A stretch of 64,000 nucleotides of DNA from Stygiobacter sp043807765 (GTDB taxonomy: Bacteria; Bacteroidota; Ignavibacteria; Ignavibacteriales; Melioribacteraceae). The translations under genes and the position numbers were made by a program. The stretch lies in contig JAZDFQ010000044.1 in the NCBI GenBank assembly GCA_043807765.1, forward strand, positions 14,092 through 78,091, written 5' to 3'. The notes under the pieces were generated by a model that ran no database searches, was not told the DNA's origin, and saw only the letters and a program-made list of their open reading frames with translations. Positions 1 through 9,562 of this stretch are shown here, piece after piece (position 1 is the stretch's first letter; each line of letters starts with the position of its first letter).

Positions 1-2
1 AT

Positions 3-1364
3 TCATTGGAAGAAGTTAATAACAACATTGCAACCGGTAGATATACCTCGCTTTTAATTGTAGGATTAATATTAGCATTTGGTCTAACATGGGTAATTTT
101 AATATTTAATAGAATTTCCAAGAGGATTGTTTCTTTAAGGGATGCTGCAAAGGAGGCAAGTGAAGGAAATTTGAACGTCAAAATAGAAAAAACCTCGGTT
201 GATGAAATCGGTGATCTAAGTGAGGCTTTCCAGAAGATGCTAATTAATATAAATGACGCCAGCATTCAGCTAGAGGATGAAAAAAAATCTGTTGAGAAAA
301 AAGTGGAGTTGGCTGTTAAAGAGTCGGAAACCCAAAAAGAATATTTATCGAGTAACGTCAAGAAACTTTTAGAGGGTATGGAAAGATTTTCAGCTGGTGA
401 TTTGACTGTCAATATAGCAGTTGAGAGCGATGATGAAATTGGTCAGCTCTTTACTGGATTTAATAAAACCGCAGATAATCTGAGAAAAACAGTAATTGAT
501 ATACTTTCTTCAGTTGAAAGCACGGCTCATTCTGTTGCAGAAATTTCATCGAGTACAGAAGAAATGTCGGCTGGCGCTCAAGAGCAGAGCTCTCAAACCA
601 CTGAAGTAGCCGGTGCTACTGAACAAATGACGAAAACCATAATTCAGACTGCAAGTAATGCAAATATTGCTTCTGAACTTTCTAAAGAAGCTAGCCAGCA
701 AGCAAAGCTTGGAGTAGAAAAAGTCTCGGAAAATAAAAAAGGTATCGTTCGAATAATTAATTCTGCAGAGAAAACGGGAAAGATCATTGCTTCGCTTGCA
801 AGCAAAACAGATCAAATTGGGGATATTGCTCAAACAATTGATGATATTGCTGATCAAACAAACCTACTTGCACTTAACGCAGCAATTGAAGCTGCACGCG
901 CCGGTGAACAAGGACGCGGTTTTGCGGTTGTTGCCGATGAAGTAAGAAAACTAGCAGAGCGAACAACAAAAGCAACTAAAGAAATCGCCGAAACAATTAA
1001 ATCGATTCAGGTAGAAGCAAAAGAAGCTGATCGTTCGATGGTTGAAGCTGGAGAAGCTGTGATACATGGACAAAAATTAACTGAAGAAGTTGAGCAATCC
1101 TTGGTGAGTATATTACAAAGTACTGAAAGAGTTTCTGCTGAAATTGAACAGGTAGCAACTGCAGCTGTTGAGCAATCGGCTACTTCGGAAGAGATATCGA
1201 AGAATATTGAGATGATTAATAATGTAATAAGTGAAAGTGCACAAGGCTTGCAGCAAATAGCAGTTGCATCAAACAATTTAATGCAACTTTCTCAACATCT
1301 TAAGGAACGAGTTGAAATATTCCATATCGCTAATATTCCTAGCCAATTATCAATCAGAAATTGA
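3..1364 (+). CDS. Methyl-accepting chemotaxis protein, 5' end outside window
   Basis: Chemoreceptor that would pass a signal to CheA/CheW at the inner membrane. The reading frame is open to the first bases of the window, so the N-terminal sensor is missing. What remains is one membrane segment (about residues 15-38), a HAMP domain straight after it, a second HAMP-like segment around residues 115-165 (FSAGDLTV then DDEIGQLF), and the long helical signalling domain. Its conserved hairpin tip is present (NLLALNAAIEAARAGEQGRG, then VVADEVRKLAERT). The C-terminus carries no CheR-binding pentapeptide that I recognise. The TTG at position 6 is probably only an internal Leu codon. No other chemotaxis gene is in the window. 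The family is certain; the ligand is unknown. Confidence 0.93.
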   Translation, partial: SLEEVNNNIATGRYTSLLIVGLILAFGLTWVILIFNRISKRIVSLRDAAKEASEGNLNVKIEKTSVDEIGDLSEAFQKMLININDASIQLEDEKKSVEKKVELAVKESETQKEYLSSNVKKLLEGMERFSAGDLTVNIAVESDDEIGQLFTGFNKTADNLRKTVIDILSSVESTAHSVAEISSSTEEMSAGAQEQSSQTTEVAGATEQMTKTIIQTASNANIASELSKEASQQAKLGVEKVSENKKGIVRIINSAEKTGKIIASLASKTDQIGDIAQTIDDIADQTNLLALNAAIEAARAGEQGRGFAVVADEVRKLAERTTKATKEIAETIKSIQVEAKEADRSMVEAGEAVIHGQKLTEEVEQSLVSILQSTERVSAEIEQVATAAVEQSATSEEISKNIEMINNVISESAQGLQQIAVASNNLMQLSQHLKERVEIFHIANIPSQLSIRN

Positions 1365-1521
1365 TATTGAATTGAAGTCGTTGAGTTAGCTAGACTTTAA
1401 GGTGGGGGGGATTTCCTTATTTTGTTTTAGAGTGATTCTACATTTTTCTTTTTTGATCAATTCGGTAACTTTCCCCAAATTTCGAGCGAGAATTACCTGT
1501 TAGCATTTTTATAATAATAAG

Positions 1522-1685
1522 AACCAGTTGTGTGAATTAATCTTAATGAAGTCAAAAGCAATTATGTAATCAAATAATGGAACGCGGATTGAACGGATTT
1601 ATCATGATTTGAACGGATTGATTTTTGAATAATTGCTTTTAACTTCCCTTTACCAATTTTACGAATCTAATTCACACAACGGGTT
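1522..1685. repeat. Inverted-repeat element (MITE-like), copy A
   Basis: This 164-bp element fills most of the 1365-1796 gap. It starts with aaccagttgtgtgaatta and ends with the near reverse complement taattcacacaacgggtt. Copies with the same ends and nearly the same length lie at 2948-3110, 10686-10848 and 58627-58801. Inside are two copies of a gaacggatt(t/g) motif (about 1591-1620). No open reading frame is present, so it would have to be mobilised by an enzyme encoded elsewhere. The rest of the gap shows nothing I can name. Confidence 0.72.
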
Positions 1686-1796
1686 AATAATATCTACTTT
1701 ACAAAAAGTAGAAGAGTCTCGGTTTTCCAGTCAAATTTCATCACTGATTGAATTTTGAATAGGGAGAAATATATGGAAGGAAGAGAAGAAAGTTCA

Positions 1797-2783
1797 TCAC
1801 AGAATTCGGTTATAAATAAAATCAAATGAAAATGTTTTAGATATAGCTCTTCTCTCAATATACTCAGCAACCTTTTCCAACCTCTTGGGAATAGAAAGAA
1901 TTTTTTCCTGGGCTTTCATTGCAGTATTTTTTAAGCCCGTAAGTTTTTCAATTCCCCAAAACTCTATTACTTCTTCAACAATATTTTTATAATCCCATGG
2001 CCCATAAATCCCCACACGCCTAACTATATCGGCAATGTCTCTAAAGTTAGGCATAGAAAGCCCCGGCATATCAATGCTTGGCATAATATCTTTTGCGGAT
2101 TCCAAAGCTCTATTTGGATCAATAGCCAAAATTTCTTTGAAGACATTTCGATAAAAAGTAAAATGTTTTGCTTCGTCTGCTGCAATGCTTCCTAATATTC
2201 CATTCAGCAGTGGTTCATCTGCCCCAACATATTTACCGGTATTCTTATGAGAGATTTGTGTTGCCCTTTCCTGCAAAGTGGTATACACAAAAACTTTGTA
2301 AGGATCTTTATCCCAATTAGGATTAAATCCTGCTTCTTGGTAATGGAACTGCATTAATTCAATCTGCCGAAAGTTGAACAATCTACCATCTCGAGCATAA
2401 TCTCTAAGAACGCATCCGTGCCTATCTTCTTCGGCAGTCCACATGTTATTCCACTTTGACCAAAAATTATCGTCTCCCAGATGTTTAGCAATCAATCTAT
2501 GAAAATGCGGAAGCCCCTCCTCGGTTAAAAGATTTACAGCCACTGCAACGCGAGCTGCATCTTTAATACCTTTTACACGTGCTCGCAATTTTTTACAAAT
2601 GTTTTTCTGGTCATCATTCATTTTTTCATCGGCTGGAAGAAAATCACTGGAGAACCAGAGCTTTCTTTTTGAAACATGAGACTCAATCATCGATTTTACT
2701 TTTTGTTCAAGTGAGGCTAGTACTTCCATTTTGTCAATTAATTCATTTTCAATCTTTTGGGTGATTGGAATTAAGATTTCCAT
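1797..2783 (-). CDS. Acyl-ACP desaturase (ferritin-like di-iron)
   Basis: Soluble di-iron desaturase of the stearoyl-ACP type, expected to introduce a cis double bond into acyl-ACP and so tune membrane fluidity. The 328-residue length fits the bacterial family. Iron-ligand motifs are present in order: a Glu-rich helix near residue 87 (NLLTEEGLPHF), EEDRHG at 118-123, TTLQERATQISH near 168-179, and DEAKHF at 203-208. There is no signal peptide or membrane segment, as expected for this soluble class. The gene is monocistronic, flanked on both sides by inverted-repeat elements and by genes of unrelated function. The electron donor is not encoded nearby. Confidence 0.9.
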   Translation of the reverse strand: MEILIPITQKIENELIDKMEVLASLEQKVKSMIESHVSKRKLWFSSDFLPADEKMNDDQKNICKKLRARVKGIKDAARVAVAVNLLTEEGLPHFHRLIAKHLGDDNFWSKWNNMWTAEEDRHGCVLRDYARDGRLFNFRQIELMQFHYQEAGFNPNWDKDPYKVFVYTTLQERATQISHKNTGKYVGADEPLLNGILGSIAADEAKHFTFYRNVFKEILAIDPNRALESAKDIMPSIDMPGLSMPNFRDIADIVRRVGIYGPWDYKNIVEEVIEFWGIEKLTGLKNTAMKAQEKILSIPKRLEKVAEYIERRAISKTFSFDFIYNRIL

Positions 2784-2947
2784 TTGATAACCTTTCTTAA
2801 GGAAGGATTAAATAAATCAATGATAATTTTAGATTCGGGATAAAAGAAATCGATTCAACTCTTGTATTAAAAACAATTTGATGAGTGAATTGGTTCAATT
2901 ATTTATTAATGCGTTCCTTTGTTCATATCTAAAATTTGAATTCTAGT

Positions 2948-3110
2948 AATCGATTGTATGAATTAATTACAGTCTGCAACAAAAGTAACTTTATGATTGA
3001 AAAATAGAATACAGAGAAAACTGAATTTTTATGATTAGCATAGGTTAAATATTGAAAAGTTACTTCTGCATGTATTAATCAACTTTTATCATTAATTCAC
3101 ACAACCGGTT
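2948..3110. repeat. Inverted-repeat element (MITE-like), copy B
   Basis: A 163-bp copy of the element also seen at 1522-1685. The left end aatcgattgtatgaatta has three changes from the consensus aaccggttgtgtgaatta; the right end taattcacacaaccggtt matches it exactly in reverse complement. It lies in the 2784-3394 gap, upstream of the desaturase gene. The remaining part of that gap (about 3111-3394) has no convincing gene. Confidence 0.65.
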
Positions 3111-3394
3111 CAAGTAGTAAAGACAACATAAAACGAACCGAGAAATCCTTGGGAAAATGGATATATTGAATCGTTTAATGGAAAGTAGAGCGATGAGTTG
3201 TCGAGCGGAAAAATATGTGATGCCATTTTAAAATAAAAATAATTACCCAGCAGTAGAGAACTGATTACAAAAAACGGCTACACAGTTTGATATTGTTTAA
3301 TAATCACTTTTATATTGTTCACAATACTTAGGCGTGTTATTCCTACGCCTATTCAAAACAGTTTTATTTCCGGAAATTACAATTTGCCTAATCT

Positions 3395-4441
3395 CTATTT
3401 TGAATTCGTGATTATTTCAATTCCTTTTTCCAAAATTCTATCAATTCCTTTCGAAGAATCAGCCACGGTTGTGAGTATATGGACGTCTGGAGAGATACCA
3501 ACACCCTCCATTATGCGCCTTTGAGCGTCTGCATAATATCTTGTTGATAACCTGTAAGTCCAACCGTTTGGCAATTCGCGATAAATTGGAGCGCCAACTC
3601 CACCGCCGGTTGTATCTCCAACAATAGTAACATGCGGTAGAGCATTCATAGCCATAACGAACATTTCTGCAGAACTAGCTGTGGTACGGCTTGTAAGAAC
3701 AACCACCGGCTTTAGAAATTGGGAAGCTCCTTTCGGTTCAATAGTAGAATTTTTCCATGGGGAAAAATCTTGTTTTCCCGGTCCAACCTTCTCTCGATAT
3801 TGTGCATACACCCGCAACTTATCTGTAAAGCGACCGGCAACAGTTTCGGCATTGTTGGTGTTGCCTCCGTGATTCCATCTAAGATCAATTATGATACCTT
3901 TCATGTCTTTCCATTTTGAAAGTATTTCATCTATTACCAAATACCGTTCATCCGTTAATGATAATCCATCTGTTCCCCCGCTAAATGTTGGAATGATCAT
4001 ATAGCCGATAGAAGAATTCTGACAAGTTCTGTATCCAATTAAAGAATTTTGTTGGGAACCGCATTGTACATACTTACAAGCATTGATTAGTCTCCCGCTG
4101 GGATAGATACCGGGAGCCGGGCTTTTCCAGTTAACATCTGCAAATGGAGTATGTAAATCAATATGCATATCGTTAATGCCGCTAACAATATTCGAGAGTA
4201 CACTAAAAAGTTGTTGTTCTGTAGTGGATGATGAAATCTGTGGACGGTATTTAGTGTACACAGAATCCCAATCAATGTGGCGTATAGAGAATTGCGCATA
4301 ATAACGATCAAAGTCATTCCAAAATATTTGGAAATTCTGCTCCGGTGTATTTTGCGGATCAGATTCTAAGAACATTTTTTCGCAACCGTATAGAACGAAA
4401 AGGAAAAAGAAAATGTAAGTAGCATTTTTTACGATCTTCAT
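3395..4441 (-). CDS. S41 family peptidase, lipoprotein
   Basis: Serine protease of the tail-specific/C-terminal processing family, probably held on the outer face of a membrane by a lipid anchor. A short signal peptide ends in a lipobox (FVLYGC, Cys20). The core has the S41 features: IGYMIIPTF near 146, the GIIIDLRWNHGGN strand near 183, and the nucleophile loop TSRTTASSAEMF near 250-261 with the catalytic Ser. The later TTGGGVGAP also fits. No PDZ domain is obvious, and 348 residues is short for the family. Its start overlaps the stop of the upstream gene by 4 bases (ATGA), so the two are translationally coupled. The substrate is unknown. Confidence 0.88.
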   Translation of the reverse strand: MKIVKNATYIFFFLFVLYGCEKMFLESDPQNTPEQNFQIFWNDFDRYYAQFSIRHIDWDSVYTKYRPQISSSTTEQQLFSVLSNIVSGINDMHIDLHTPFADVNWKSPAPGIYPSGRLINACKYVQCGSQQNSLIGYRTCQNSSIGYMIIPTFSGGTDGLSLTDERYLVIDEILSKWKDMKGIIIDLRWNHGGNTNNAETVAGRFTDKLRVYAQYREKVGPGKQDFSPWKNSTIEPKGASQFLKPVVVLTSRTTASSAEMFVMAMNALPHVTIVGDTTGGGVGAPIYRELPNGWTYRLSTRYYADAQRRIMEGVGISPDVHILTTVADSSKGIDRILEKGIEIITNSK

Positions 4442-5286
4442 AGTTTCACCATCATGCCAATTAGAAACTGATTATTCAAAACATTTGAATGCAACAGAGA
4501 CTCATACTGTTCAAAAGAGTAATATTGAAAGCGGTACCGTAAGCCAAAACCAATATGGTCGCTTACAAAGATATTATAGGAAATCTCTGCCTGAATTTCG
4601 AAGAGTTTATTAAATGTAACTAGATCGCCTTTTTTAAATATTTGCCATAGTATGTTTTGTTCAAAATTAAGATCGTCAAACTTCTCGCTTACATTTGCAT
4701 TGTAGCGGTTAGTTAAAAGTGCATAAGAAATAAATGGGATATTAATCTCGATACTTAAGAAGTTGTTTGATGCATTCTGAAAAGAAGTTTCTGTTAGAAG
4801 GTAAGCACCAAGACAGGTCATTTGCTCAGCGGACGAGTGACTTACGTCTTGCATAAAATAGTGGTTTCTCAAATTAAGCATACTGGAAAATCTGGCACCA
4901 AGAAAACACGTGGTGTTAAAATTCTCTAGCGCTGTAACTTTTGTAGCTAATGAATATTCAAAATTCAGATTTAGATTTTTAATGTAATGCCATTCTCGGG
5001 CTTTATCTGTAATTGAAGAATTCAGTTCACTATTGTCATAATAGAATAGAACAGTATGTCGGTTCGATAAACCGCGGAAGCGATATGATAACTCAATTGG
5101 AATCTGAGTCCCTCGATAGATTAGTGGCGACATCATCTCATCGCGGACTGAATGTAAACTCATACCGGAAGATAATGTAAATAGATTCTGAGATTCCGAA
5201 GGTGCCATTGTCGAGGCTTCTTGAGAAAAGGAATTATTATGTGCCAACACTATTAGAATTAGTAAGATGCTTATTGTGATTTTCAT
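4438..5286 (-). CDS. Exported protein, probable outer-membrane beta-barrel
   Basis: Family not recognised. It has an N-terminal signal peptide (residues 1-21, cleavage after SFS). The mature part has alternating aromatic/polar strands, several YxF/FxY patterns and a final hydrophobic strand ending in MMVKL, as in small outer-membrane barrels. The sequence contains phrases such as GLRYRFQYYSFEQYE that resemble barrel strands. It is coupled to the S41 peptidase downstream through a 4-base overlap, suggesting the two act together at the cell envelope. A secreted non-barrel protein remains possible. Confidence 0.6.
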   Translation of the reverse strand: MKITISILLILIVLAHNNSFSQEASTMAPSESQNLFTLSSGMSLHSVRDEMMSPLIYRGTQIPIELSYRFRGLSNRHTVLFYYDNSELNSSITDKAREWHYIKNLNLNFEYSLATKVTALENFNTTCFLGARFSSMLNLRNHYFMQDVSHSSAEQMTCLGAYLLTETSFQNASNNFLSIEINIPFISYALLTNRYNANVSEKFDDLNFEQNILWQIFKKGDLVTFNKLFEIQAEISYNIFVSDHIGFGLRYRFQYYSFEQYESLLHSNVLNNQFLIGMMVKL

Positions 5287-5324
5287 TTATTTCCTTAAAT
5301 AAGTTTTCTTGCATCCTTTCCAAA

Positions 5325-5732
5325 TTATTCTTTATAAAAACGGCTAGCGATTAAACCGGCAATCAAAAGTTCACCAAGTCCCCAAACAATTCCAATTATT
5401 GTAAGCTTAACAGGCATAAATCCATAAACAACATTTGATACATTAGCCAGCAGATTGCCTGGAATCCAAATAATCAAGACTGAGATTACTATGGTTTTTA
5501 TTCGCCGTCTATAAACTGAAAATAAAACCGAATAAAGCCACATCAACATAATTCCTAAGAAGAGAGACACGAAAAAGAAAAATATCATATCGCCTATGCT
5601 CAGAGGCGGCAAGTTAAATTTTGCAAGCGCTAAATCCATTTCATTACCAACTACCGGTACCATTGTAGCAGCGCTTAGAATAATAATAAATCCAGCTATT
5701 AAACCTCTCTTAAACACACTTTTAATATTCAT
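5325..5732 (-). CDS. Four-helix membrane protein, function unknown
   Basis: A 135-residue integral membrane protein. Hydrophobic segments lie at about residues 10-28, 47-70, 80-98 and 106-128, and a KRRIK-type positive loop around residues 75-79 suggests orientation. No catalytic motif is visible and I do not recognise a family. It lies 38 bp upstream of the outer-membrane-like gene and 82 bp downstream of the NAD(P)-binding gene on the same strand, so it may belong to one transcript. Confidence 0.6.
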   Translation of the reverse strand: MNIKSVFKRGLIAGFIIILSAATMVPVVGNEMDLALAKFNLPPLSIGDMIFFFFVSLFLGIMLMWLYSVLFSVYRRRIKTIVISVLIIWIPGNLLANVSNVVYGFMPVKLTIIGIVWGLGELLIAGLIASRFYKE

Positions 5733-5814
5733 AGCATTATTTCCTATAATAATGTGACTTACTTAGCACGATTTGAAAAATGGATTTCCTAAACGAATAG
5801 AACCGCTCAACAAC

Positions 5815-6537
5815 TCAATTCTCAGTATTGTATATAACCGGCATTTTATATTTCCATTTTACCCACAATTCTTTGTTTAGCAACAACTCGGTCATAAAAT
5901 GAGCAACATTTATTCTACTCGTTTTCCCCGCTTCGAAAACGGGACTTTGCTTTGGTGATTCGAAGATTTCGTAAACAGTTTCTTTCTCTTCATCTATCAA
6001 AGTATCTGGTCTAACTGCCGTCCATTCTATTCTAGAATTATTTACACCTATAATGTTTGAAAGATAATTTGCAGCTTCTTCATTATCTTTTTGAGGAGGC
6101 AGTAAGTAACGTAAAAGCGAAAGAACTATTCTATCTTTTAAGGAATATTTCTCATTAATTTTTTTGTTAATGTTTGCCGTTGTATTCATAAGGATTACTT
6201 TGACCTCATTACTCTTACCTTTTTCTATTGCTTCACATGCATGTTTGATACAATTTGTAACTAACATCCTCGGCTTACCAAACATACCCTTGAATGTAAT
6301 ATTGTGCCCAAGACAAGAAATTACTGCGTCACAATCACCAAGCAATTCCACCATTTTACTGTGTTCATATTCGGAAATATTTCCTACTAAACACTCCAAC
6401 GGTCCATTAGCAATGAATTTTTCAATTACATCGTTGATCTGCCGAACAACGATTTTAACTTTTATGTTTCTTCTAATAAGTTGTTGCACAACTAAACGAC
6501 CGGTAGCTCCAGTAGCACCAAGAACTAATACCTTCAT
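5815..6537 (-). CDS. NAD(P)H-binding, NmrA-like/atypical SDR protein
   Basis: A Rossmann-fold protein of 240 residues starting MKVLVLGATGATGRLVVQQL, which contains the GxxGxxG dinucleotide-binding loop of atypical short-chain dehydrogenases (NAD(P)H-binding, NmrA-like). A second hallmark is the DAVISCLGHN strand near residue 77. The usual YxxxK catalytic pair is not evident, so it may act as a reductase of a small molecule or as a sensor of the cofactor ratio. It lies in the same-strand run with a quinone-oxidoreductase-like gene (7227-8171). Confidence 0.8.
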   Translation of the reverse strand: MKVLVLGATGATGRLVVQQLIRRNIKVKIVVRQINDVIEKFIANGPLECLVGNISEYEHSKMVELLGDCDAVISCLGHNITFKGMFGKPRMLVTNCIKHACEAIEKGKSNEVKVILMNTTANINKKINEKYSLKDRIVLSLLRYLLPPQKDNEEAANYLSNIIGVNNSRIEWTAVRPDTLIDEEKETVYEIFESPKQSPVFEAGKTSRINVAHFMTELLLNKELWVKWKYKMPVIYNTEN

Positions 6538-6609
6538 AATTTATCCTCTACAAATTTCTTTAATATGTTTAACGGTACTGCCGTATTAGCGGCTGTAAAT
6601 ACCTTTTTT

Positions 6610-7149
6610 CTATAGACCAGTAATTTTGTAAGTTGCTATTACCAAAAGATCACTCAGAATACTTACTGTAAAAAAATACCCGTTTTGTTTTAAATCTATC
6701 TTGAGTTTATAACTTGCTCTTATAACAATTAGAAGTAAAATTACAACCACAATTATTGCTACCGTAAATGTACCGAGTTCCATAATTGAAGATATTCTAG
6801 CTTCATCTTGTTGACTAAATCCTCCAAAGACCAGAGAAAAAAACCGGATTACAAATTGAAAGAATAAAACAGGGTAGGCATATATTGTTGAATATTTTTC
6901 CAAAATTAACAAAGAGACAACAGCCAACAATATCGTAAATACCGGTCCGCCAATGCTTACGTATAAATTATGGCTTTCATTTATATAATGTCCGGCTTTT
7001 GGCCAAACATAGTTTAGACTATATATCATATCATTCCCCAAAATCTCTCCTACTATCCAATGTCCGAATTCGTGAAAGAGATAAGAGAAATAAGCTATTG
7101 GAATCAACAATAAGTAAAGTCTAACTAATATTTTTTTATCAACTATCAT
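6610..7149 (-). CDS. Membrane protein with HEFGH motif (M50-like)
   Basis: A 179-residue polytopic membrane protein with a zinc-peptidase-like HEFGH motif (His26-His30) inside or next to its first hydrophobic segment, as in site-2-protease (M50) relatives. Further membrane helices lie at about 78-96, 98-118, 130-152 and 156-175. I chose the ATG at 7149, preceded by AAGGGA; a longer TTG start at 7197 adds 16 mostly charged residues. The second M50 metal ligand (an Asp-containing motif) is not obvious, so activity is uncertain. Several flanking same-strand genes are oxidoreductases, with no obvious substrate among them. Confidence 0.62.
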   Translation of the reverse strand: MIVDKKILVRLYLLLIPIAYFSYLFHEFGHWIVGEILGNDMIYSLNYVWPKAGHYINESHNLYVSIGGPVFTILLAVVSLLILEKYSTIYAYPVLFFQFVIRFFSLVFGGFSQQDEARISSIMELGTFTVAIIVVVILLLIVIRASYKLKIDLKQNGYFFTVSILSDLLVIATYKITGL

Positions 7150-7226
7150 AATTTTATCATTCCCTTGTTTACGCTTTTTCTTTAATCCGCTTACCAACTT
7201 TAGTGAAAGAACTAACTTGATCTCTT

Positions 7227-8171
7227 TTAATTGTTACTATCTACAACGGTTATTGCAACATTTCCTTTTTTATGTCCCAACTCTACATATCTATGAGCCT
7301 CAACAATTTGTTCGAATGGGTAACATCTGTCATTAACCGGAGTGACTATTTTTGCTTCTACAAATTCCTTGATTCTATTAAGACGCACTGAACTACATTG
7401 TAAAGCACTATCATCAATAGAAACATAGCTGCCGGTTTGTGCTAAAGATAATTTACATGCCTCTTTAAGTTGAGATGCTTTTCTTTTTCCAACTGAGTCT
7501 AATATGAAATCATAAACTTCCAGCCTGGAAATTGATTCTTTGTTGGTGTAATCAAGTGTCTTATCTGCCCCTAACGATTTAATAAATTTTATATTCTTTG
7601 AACTGCATACAGCTGTAACTTCAGCGCCAAGATGTTTTGCATACTGTATTGCAATTGTGCCCGAAGTACCGGACGCACCATAAATAAGCACTTTTTGTTT
7701 TGGTTGAATATTTCCTTTCTCAAGAAATTGAAATGCGAGTAGTCCGCCATAGGCTGCTGCTGTAGCTTCCTCAAAACTTATGTTGCTAGGTTTAATTGCT
7801 ATGCAGCCTTTTTTTGAATCTATTTCTTTCATGCATTTGTATTCGGCATATGCGCCTAATGACATTCCGGTAAGTCCATATACTTGATCACCAACTTTGA
7901 ATCTTTTAATTCTGCGACCGATTTGTTCTATTACACCGGAAAACACTTCACCAAGTATTTCATTTCTCGGTTTTAATATGCCAATCATTAATCTAAAAGG
8001 AATAAGCATTTTTAATGGAACGTTTGAGCTACGTATAAAAATGTCGCTGTCTGTTACAGATGTAACATAAATCTTAATAAGCACTTCATCATCTTTTGGT
8101 ACCGGTTTTTCATATTCAACAATTTCTAAATTTTCCGGTGGACCGTATTTCTTACAAACAATTGCTTTCAT
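7227..8171 (-). CDS. NAD(P)-dependent MDR oxidoreductase (quinone reductase-like)
   Basis: Medium-chain dehydrogenase/reductase of 314 residues. The N-terminal GroES-like domain begins MKAIVCKKYGPPENLEI and ends about residue 115. The cofactor domain has VLIYGASGTSGTIAIQYAKH near 144-162, followed by AEVTAVCSS and SLGADKTLDY. The Cys/His ligands of the catalytic and structural zinc are absent, so it belongs with the zinc-free quinone reductase/enoyl reductase branch. It is expected to transfer hydride from NAD(P)H to a quinone or unsaturated carbonyl compound. It sits 36 bp downstream of an exported protein gene on the same strand. Confidence 0.88.
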   Translation of the reverse strand: MKAIVCKKYGPPENLEIVEYEKPVPKDDEVLIKIYVTSVTDSDIFIRSSNVPLKMLIPFRLMIGILKPRNEILGEVFSGVIEQIGRRIKRFKVGDQVYGLTGMSLGAYAEYKCMKEIDSKKGCIAIKPSNISFEEATAAAYGGLLAFQFLEKGNIQPKQKVLIYGASGTSGTIAIQYAKHLGAEVTAVCSSKNIKFIKSLGADKTLDYTNKESISRLEVYDFILDSVGKRKASQLKEACKLSLAQTGSYVSIDDSALQCSSVRLNRIKEFVEAKIVTPVNDRCYPFEQIVEAHRYVELGHKKGNVAITVVDSNN

Positions 8172-8207
8172 TTATTCACCCAAACAATGATATCCATTGA
8201 TAAGGAA

Positions 8208-9365
8208 TTATTTATCCAAAACATTTATCGCGAGTCCGAATGCTGTCATAACTTCTTTGTCATCGTATGCGTTAAATCTCAGAGTTACCTTACCAGCAGT
8301 CTCCGGAGTGCCGGATAAAGTTCTAGTTTTTGAATTGAAGCTCAACCATGCTGGCATAGGGCTGCTGTCGAGCGAAAGCACTTCATAACGAATAAAATTT
8401 CCATCATCATCGCATACAGCATCTTCCGGTACAATGAAAGAAAACATTTTTCCAACCGTTGCCGTTAGTGCTTTGGGTTTGTTCTTTACGTATGGAGGGA
8501 GATTCGTGTTTTTCATGCTGTCAACAATATTTCCTATGCTCAGCCAATAAACGTACACATCCGAATAATCCATTTTAGTTCCGGTTGTATAGAAAAGATA
8601 TTTACCATCAGGTGATACATAAGCGCCCCACCCGCTGATGCCGAAGTTGATTTTATTATTTAGATATCTGCCATTGAACCATCCGCCTTTACCATCCGGA
8701 TAACTGATGCATACAGGTCCTTGAGGGCATGTTATCAAGTAACTTTCATCTTTGGCAATAAAAAAGTCCTGATCATCAACAACTCTGTTTAGAGGAAAGC
8801 CAAAACTTTTTGCAACGGTATCTTTTCCAGTAATTTGAATCTTACTCCAATCTAATGCGCCGACTGAGCTAGCTGACTTTGCAGAAACAAAATAATTTCC
8901 TTTATCAGTAACTTGTAGATAATGTGCAGACTCTATAGAGCTAAAAAATGGCTTTGGAGTACTCCACCCCGATTTTTGCTTCATAGAAAAATACATTACG
9001 TATTCATGTTCAAGAAACAAGGTATCTCCAGTCAATGATAACGCCGGTCCGGAAAATCCTTCAAACAGTATTTGTGATTTACTCCATTTGTTATTCTCGT
9101 ATTTATAGTGACGTACTTTATCTCCAACTATCGGATAATAGTTTCTCACTTCAGAATAAAAAATCTCTGTTCCATCTTTAGTAATTGCAATTCTTTCGGC
9201 GGCAAATGTTCCGGGTGTTACTTCTAGATTAAATACTTTCGGATCATTACCCGGCAATTTTTGTCCAAGATACATACTGTCTTTAGGAATTGGTTGCGCT
9301 AAAGTTCCGCTTATTATAAGAAAGAAAGTTGCAAGCATCGAAACAACAGTAAATATTTTTTTCAT
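8208..9365 (-). CDS. Exported WD40/TolB-like beta-propeller protein with C-terminal Ig-like domain
   Basis: Secreted or periplasmic protein of 385 residues. I chose the ATG at 9365 because it follows GGAG at good spacing and gives a clean signal peptide (MKKIFTVVSMLATFFLIISG, cleavage after TLA); a start at 9395 would add ten residues. The middle has repeated strands of the PD40/TolB propeller type (AITKDGTEIFYSE, YVSPDGKYLFYTTG). The last 90 residues (PPYVKNKP to VLDK) look like a cadherin/putative-Ig domain with the phrase LSGTPETAGKVTL. A pair of 15-bp direct repeats 109-143 bp upstream may control it. The ligand is unknown. Confidence 0.75.
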   Translation of the reverse strand: MKKIFTVVSMLATFFLIISGTLAQPIPKDSMYLGQKLPGNDPKVFNLEVTPGTFAAERIAITKDGTEIFYSEVRNYYPIVGDKVRHYKYENNKWSKSQILFEGFSGPALSLTGDTLFLEHEYVMYFSMKQKSGWSTPKPFFSSIESAHYLQVTDKGNYFVSAKSASSVGALDWSKIQITGKDTVAKSFGFPLNRVVDDQDFFIAKDESYLITCPQGPVCISYPDGKGGWFNGRYLNNKINFGISGWGAYVSPDGKYLFYTTGTKMDYSDVYVYWLSIGNIVDSMKNTNLPPYVKNKPKALTATVGKMFSFIVPEDAVCDDDGNFIRYEVLSLDSSPMPAWLSFNSKTRTLSGTPETAGKVTLRFNAYDDKEVMTAFGLAINVLDK

Positions 9366-9473
9366 TTTAATACTCCATTTTGAATTGTTAGCCACTTACC
9401 GAACAAACCAATTACTTATTCTTAGTTAAATAGACGATTGATTATGTTTGAGGTTTGCGGAAGAAGAAGTAAA

Positions 9474-9508
9474 ACTTGTAAACTGCACTGTGGACTTGTG
9501 AACTGCAC
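9474..9508. promoter_or_regulatory. Candidate LytTR operator, site 1
   Basis: Two 15-bp direct repeats, acttgtaaactgcac (9474-9488) and acttgtgaactgcac (9494-9508), differ at one base and are spaced exactly 20 bp start to start, two helical turns. LytTR regulators are known to bind paired direct repeats with about this period. The same motif pair occurs at 10937-10971 next to the LytTR gene. The site is 108 bp upstream of the ATG at 9365. Confidence 0.55.
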
Positions 9509-9562
9509 CGGTTATAAGTGTAAAGATTAAAAACCAATAAATTGCTTTGAATGTTTATTGGG

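Noticed and set aside
6164..6589. Plus-strand frame of 141 codons
   Set aside because: It is antisense to the NAD(P)-binding protein gene, with no domain or ribosome-binding site.
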